Shown here: positions 31,701 to 34,510 of the stretch, in pieces
Numbering within the stretch: the first letter of the stretch is position 1
Layout of the letters: every line of letters starts with the position of its first letter
Assembly (NCBI GenBank): GCA_001803225.1
Contig: MHBF01000108.1
Location: forward strand, 1-34,510
From: Lentisphaerae bacterium GWF2_44_16
Lineage (GTDB): Bacteria; Verrucomicrobiota; Lentisphaeria; Victivallales; GWF2-45-14
Direction: 5' to 3'
DNA length: 34,510 bases
Notes under the pieces: model-generated
Seen by the model: only the letters and a program-made list of their open reading frames with translations
Told to the model about the DNA's origin: nothing
Databases searched by the model: none
Program-made: the position numbers and the translations under genes

Positions 31701-34510
31701 GGAAAACACAGCATTGAAGGCGCTTATGTCTTTACGGTAAGAGGAGGGAAAGAGGAAAAGAGCGACGCGATGGCGGACGCATTCCGTTTCAACGCGATTG
31801 AACTGATAAATGACAAAACTGAATATGCTCCCGGCGACAAGCTAGCCCTCATGGTAAATACGGAGCAGAAAGATTCAACTGTCCTTCTGTTCATTCGCCC
31901 GTGTAATGGAATTTATCTGAAACCGAAAGTGCTCAGGCTTGACGGCAAGAGCGCATTTGAAAAAATCGAAGTGATTAAAAAGGATATGCCCAATTTTTTC
32001 ATAGAGGCCATGACCGTGTCAAACGGTAAAATACATACCGCTGTAAAGGAAATAATAGTTCCGCCTGAAAAGAAAGTCCTGAACGTGGAAGTGCTTCCCT
32101 CAAAGAAAAAATACAAGCCCGGCGAAAAGGCTGAAGTCAAATTGAAGGTAACGGATTATTTCGGCAAACCGATAACGTCTTCAATAGTTGTAAGCGTATA
32201 TGATAAATCCGTAGAATATATAAGCGGAGGAAGTAATGTTCCGGAGATAAAAGCCTTCTTCTGGAAGTGGCGCAGAACGCATCATGAAAATCTGTTAAGC
32301 AGTTTAAAAACATTTACAAATCTGCTCAGAAAAAATGAAGTAACTCTAGGGCCGCTTGGAGTTTTTGGAGGAATTGTCAGTAATGAATATGGGATGAAAG
32401 CTGATCTAAGAAGTTATAGATCAAAAAATGGACAGCACCTGGGTGGCGGTGGGGAGGCAAAAGATTTATCCAGAGTACTGGCCTGTAAATCCTCTCTGTC
32501 CGCTGATGCCGTTGCGGCGCCTGCATGTGCTGAGAAAAAAGAAAACGTGCTTTGTGAGACGGATGCGAAGCCTCAGGACGCAGCAGATGCCCCGGAAGAC
32601 GCAGTTACAGTCCGCAAAAATTTTGCGGATACCGCTTATTGGTCCGTTACTCTTTCGCCTGACGAAAACGGCGAAGTTAAATTTGAAATACCCATGCCTG
32701 AAAGTCTGACGACATGGAAAATAAAAGCATGGTCTCTGACCGGCGGAACAAAGGTGGGACAGGGTGAAACGGAAGTTATTACATCCAAGGATTTCCTTAT
32801 CAGAATGGAAACGCCGAGGTTTTTTGTCGAGACTGACGAAGTTGTTCTTTCGGCGATAGTTCATAATTATCTTCCGGCTGAAAAAAAGGCTGAAGTCATT
32901 CTCGAACTCGGCGGCGACAGCTTATCTATGATGACTGATAAAAAGCGTTCTGTCAGCATCAAGTCAAACGGCGAAACGCGTGTTGACTGGAAGGTGAAAG
33001 CCGTTAAGGAAGGCGAAGCAGTCATTACAATGAAAGCCCTTACCGATGGCGATGGGGACGCCATGCAGATGAAGTTTCCTGTTCTGGTGCACGGAATAAT
33101 GAAAACGGTTTCCTATTGCGGAAATATCAGGGCAGGGGAAAGCGCTGATAATTCAGTTTTCACTATAGATGTTCCTGAAAAGAGAAGGACTGAGGAAAGC
33201 CGCCTTGAGATAAATTATTCTCCGACGCTGGCAGGCGCGATGCTTGACGCGCTGCCTTATCTGATAGCATATCCTTACGGTTGTACGGAACAGACCCTGA
33301 ACCGTTTCCTGCCTGCTGTTGTGACCCGGAAAGTTTTGCGTGAAATGGGGATTTCACTTGCGCAGATAAAGGATAAGAGGACAAACCTCAATGCTCAGGA
33401 AATTGGCGGTACTGAAGAAAGGGCCGCGCAATGGAAACGTTTTGAGGAAGCTCCCGTGTTTGATGAAAAGGTTTTGAATGACGTTATCAATGACAGTCTG
33501 AAAAGGCTGGAAATAATGCAGCTTTCTGATGGCGGCTGGGGCTGGTTTTCCGGCTATGGCGAGTATTCATACCCGCATACCACGGCGTTGATTGTGCATG
33601 GTCTCCAGACTGCGAGGGCCAATGATTTGAAGATCAATCCTTCCATGATGTCCAGAGGGATAGAATGGCTGAAAAGATATCAGACCGCTGAAATACGTAA
33701 ACTTGAGAATTTCCCATCCATGACAGAACCATATAAAGAATACGCGGACAATATTGACGCCTTTGTTTATATGGTGCTGGTTGATGAAGGAATTAAAAAT
33801 GAAGTGATGATGAATTTTCTGTACAGGGACCGTACGCATATCAGCGTTTACGGCATGTCCATGCTGGGTATTGCCCTGAATAAACAGAAGGAAACTGAGA
33901 AGCTTAATATGCTAATGAAAAATATTGGTCAGTACCTTGTGGAGGATGATGAAAATCAGACGGCATACCTGAAGCTTCCGGAGAATAACTGTTGGTGGTA
34001 TTGGTACGGCAGTGAATATGAAACTCAGGCATATTATCTGAAGCTTTTAACAGATACTGACCCGAAAGGACGCGTTGCTTCGCGGCTTGTGAAATACCTG
34101 CTCAACAACCGCAAGCACTCCATGTACTGGAATTCCACGAGGGACACTGCTTTCTGTGTCGAGGCGTTCGCGGATTATCTCAGAAAAAGCGGCGAGGATA
34201 AACCCGATATGACAATCGAAGTTCTGATGGACGGAAAACTCCTCAAGACAGTTTCTGTCAATCAGGAAAATCTTTTCTCATTTGACAACAAGGTTATTTT
34301 GTACGGCAATAAAGTCAGCGGCGGAAAGCACAAAATAGAGTTGAGGAGGAAAGGCAAAGGCCCTCTCTATTTCAATGCGTACCTCTCTTATTTTACCCTT
34401 GAGGATTTCATTCGCAAAGCAGGGCTTGAGATAAAGGTTGAAAGGAATTATTACAGGTTGAAAAAAGCGGATAAAACTGTAAAAACTGCCGGTGAAAGAG
34501 GACAGGCCGT
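28731..34510 (+). CDS. Alpha-2-macroglobulin family protein, partial (open at right edge)
   Basis: A secreted giant; 1926 codons are visible and no stop is reached before the window ends. A hydrophobic signal peptide (about 1-27) is followed by a helical TPR-like region, then macroglobulin domains with TDRPVYRPGQKLDFK (MG2 type). The thioester motif YPYGCTEQ holds C1518 and Q1521; the family uses it to trap proteases covalently. A long alpha-helical toroid (GGWGWFSGYGEYSYPH) follows. Residues 791-830 contain ten Trp and seven Tyr. Residues about 1190-1290 are low-complexity and may be the bait region. GGAGGG precedes the ATG. In bacteria such proteins protect the cell envelope from foreign proteases. 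I read the frame across most of its length and found no frameshift. There is no lipobox at the signal peptide end. Confidence 0.93.
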   Translation, partial: MNRFLLSVSSRLSFLIAGLFLSAVLCASEADILRAKADKDFNDGNFKDAYATYRILALGEETNKKKTGYDLQRGLQCLGNLGKNNEIDSFREDVIAKNQENWLCLKDAAETYINSEHFGFMIAGKFERGSHRGGGEIVNAEKRDHARALQLFFKAMPLAEKEADAYNRFSFFRSFASAILFNRGYSEAWRFQYLSDISTLPDYEPGYGYHYGGHYGGQRGAPVDENGNPVYYKIPETLEKAANDGERWRWLLEAAKKSYPRNAPEIDCEFAGFLKTQFGVQTMAYYGSNSESNSQNGPYSVHTLKDDETIAKLATGIKRFTLPDEFNYIKIYEKIAELGKLRAENALSSLSEIYMNRRQYDRAVKYLEENIKRYGPGHGDHKKKTLAQITGNWGIFENVKTQSAGKPALFDFKFRNAKEISFEAYKINVKELLDDVKSYLKSNPRMLKWEKINLNDIGYRLVYENETKYLGEKVTGWKQKLEPAAGHFDKVATFETPFSEAGAYLLKGTLENGNTSRVIIWLADTVIAQKQMNEGMMYFVADASSGKPLPNVEIDFFGYHQKYLNSTAEKLLKVRQYDVLISEFSGRADENGIACTESEKLLKSYQWLVTAKTTDGRFAFMGFNGVWYGRYYDAQYNQKKVYCITDRPVYRPGQKLDFKFWIRHAKYDQENTSDFANMPFTVIIKNPKREEIFKKTFTSDSYAGINGEFELPKDASLGNYSIYIENWGGSSFRVEEYKKPEYEVKVDAPAVPVSLGDKITATIKAKYYFGAPVTNATVKYKVQRYDHSAEWYPPAYWDWFYNPGYWWFSYDYTWYPGWARWGCVRPCAWWLPRHSSPPELVMDNEAKISPDGTVKIEIDTAVAKALFGDKDSRYEITAEVIDQSRRTIVGKGSVIAAREPFKVYCWVNSGYYKAGDTVGANFNVRTVDGKGVKGFGDLKLIKIKYDAKGLPVETVVQTWKLDTDERGCASLKIKASEMGQYRLSYTVTDAGKHSIEGAYVFTVRGGKEEKSDAMADAFRFNAIELINDKTEYAPGDKLALMVNTEQKDSTVLLFIRPCNGIYLKPKVLRLDGKSAFEKIEVIKKDMPNFFIEAMTVSNGKIHTAVKEIIVPPEKKVLNVEVLPSKKKYKPGEKAEVKLKVTDYFGKPITSSIVVSVYDKSVEYISGGSNVPEIKAFFWKWRRTHHENLLSSLKTFTNLLRKNEVTLGPLGVFGGIVSNEYGMKADLRSYRSKNGQHLGGGGEAKDLSRVLACKSSLSADAVAAPACAEKKENVLCETDAKPQDAADAPEDAVTVRKNFADTAYWSVTLSPDENGEVKFEIPMPESLTTWKIKAWSLTGGTKVGQGETEVITSKDFLIRMETPRFFVETDEVVLSAIVHNYLPAEKKAEVILELGGDSLSMMTDKKRSVSIKSNGETRVDWKVKAVKEGEAVITMKALTDGDGDAMQMKFPVLVHGIMKTVSYCGNIRAGESADNSVFTIDVPEKRRTEESRLEINYSPTLAGAMLDALPYLIAYPYGCTEQTLNRFLPAVVTRKVLREMGISLAQIKDKRTNLNAQEIGGTEERAAQWKRFEEAPVFDEKVLNDVINDSLKRLEIMQLSDGGWGWFSGYGEYSYPHTTALIVHGLQTARANDLKINPSMMSRGIEWLKRYQTAEIRKLENFPSMTEPYKEYADNIDAFVYMVLVDEGIKNEVMMNFLYRDRTHISVYGMSMLGIALNKQKETEKLNMLMKNIGQYLVEDDENQTAYLKLPENNCWWYWYGSEYETQAYYLKLLTDTDPKGRVASRLVKYLLNNRKHSMYWNSTRDTAFCVEAFADYLRKSGEDKPDMTIEVLMDGKLLKTVSVNQENLFSFDNKVILYGNKVSGGKHKIELRRKGKGPLYFNAYLSYFTLEDFIRKAGLEIKVERNYYRLKKADKTVKTAGERGQA

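Noticed and set aside
28731-34510. Possible frameshift or pseudogene in the macroglobulin
   Set aside because: The start and the thioester motif share one frame, and reading most of that frame by eye found no stop codon; it simply runs past the window end.
1-34510. tRNA or rRNA genes
   Set aside because: The intergenic spaces are short and none shows a cloverleaf or rRNA motif by eye; a tRNAscan-SE run would settle it.

Overview
The window is a bacterial chromosome segment, moderately AT-rich by eye. It most resembles an anaerobic member of the PVC group, with Lentisphaerota (Victivallales-like) my best guess. Supporting signs are a prepilin-signal protein with an H-x9-DG ending, a multidomain secreted sugar enzyme beside a LamG protein, several GntR/AraC regulators, a very large alpha-2-macroglobulin, and an NAD-linked trimeric [FeFe]-hydrogenase under a Rex site. 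The phylum call is inference from gene content; no 16S or marker tree was available.

Layout. (1) 16-2321, minus: thrS then infC, the classical translation cluster. ThrRS lacks the TGS domain, and infC appears to start at a rare AUC/AUA codon. (2) 2322-2725: a 404-base gap holding a pair of inverted hairpin elements with compensating changes and a second cluster of direct repeats and hairpins. (3) 2726-10348, minus: one co-oriented operon of GntR-type regulator, CapA-family protein, prepilin-like H-x9-DG protein, secreted CBM9-like/TIM-barrel/F5-8C enzyme, secreted LamG protein and M55 D-aminopeptidase, with a near-consensus sigma-70 promoter upstream. (4) 10528-15111: an azoreductase, a secreted trypsin-fold protein that has lost the catalytic His, and a URO-D-like protein divergent from an AraC regulator. 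(5) 15208-21861, plus: a NiCoT Ni/Co transporter, then rex-hydC-hydB-hydA-response regulator, headed by a perfect Rex-type inverted repeat and closed by a strong terminator. (6) 21903-28594, plus: a consensus promoter with embedded operators drives GntR(UTRA)-amidohydrolase-fucose-isomerase-like-mutarotase-like-class II aldolase-FGGY kinase, which reads as a sugar catabolic pathway of unknown substrate. (7) 28731 to the window end, plus: a secreted alpha-2-macroglobulin with a CTEQ thioester motif, still open at the right edge.

How it fits together. The organism appears to live by fermenting polysaccharides. The region 3 operon looks like a polymer-attack module and region 6 like intracellular processing of an unusual sugar. 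The Rex-controlled hydrogenase would dispose of NADH and ferredoxin electrons as H2 (direction inferred). I saw no tRNA, rRNA, CRISPR array, transposase or phage gene. The best candidates for something undescribed are the region 6 sugar pathway, the hairpin element pair upstream of thrS, and the region 3 operon that combines D-peptide, CapA and carbohydrate functions.
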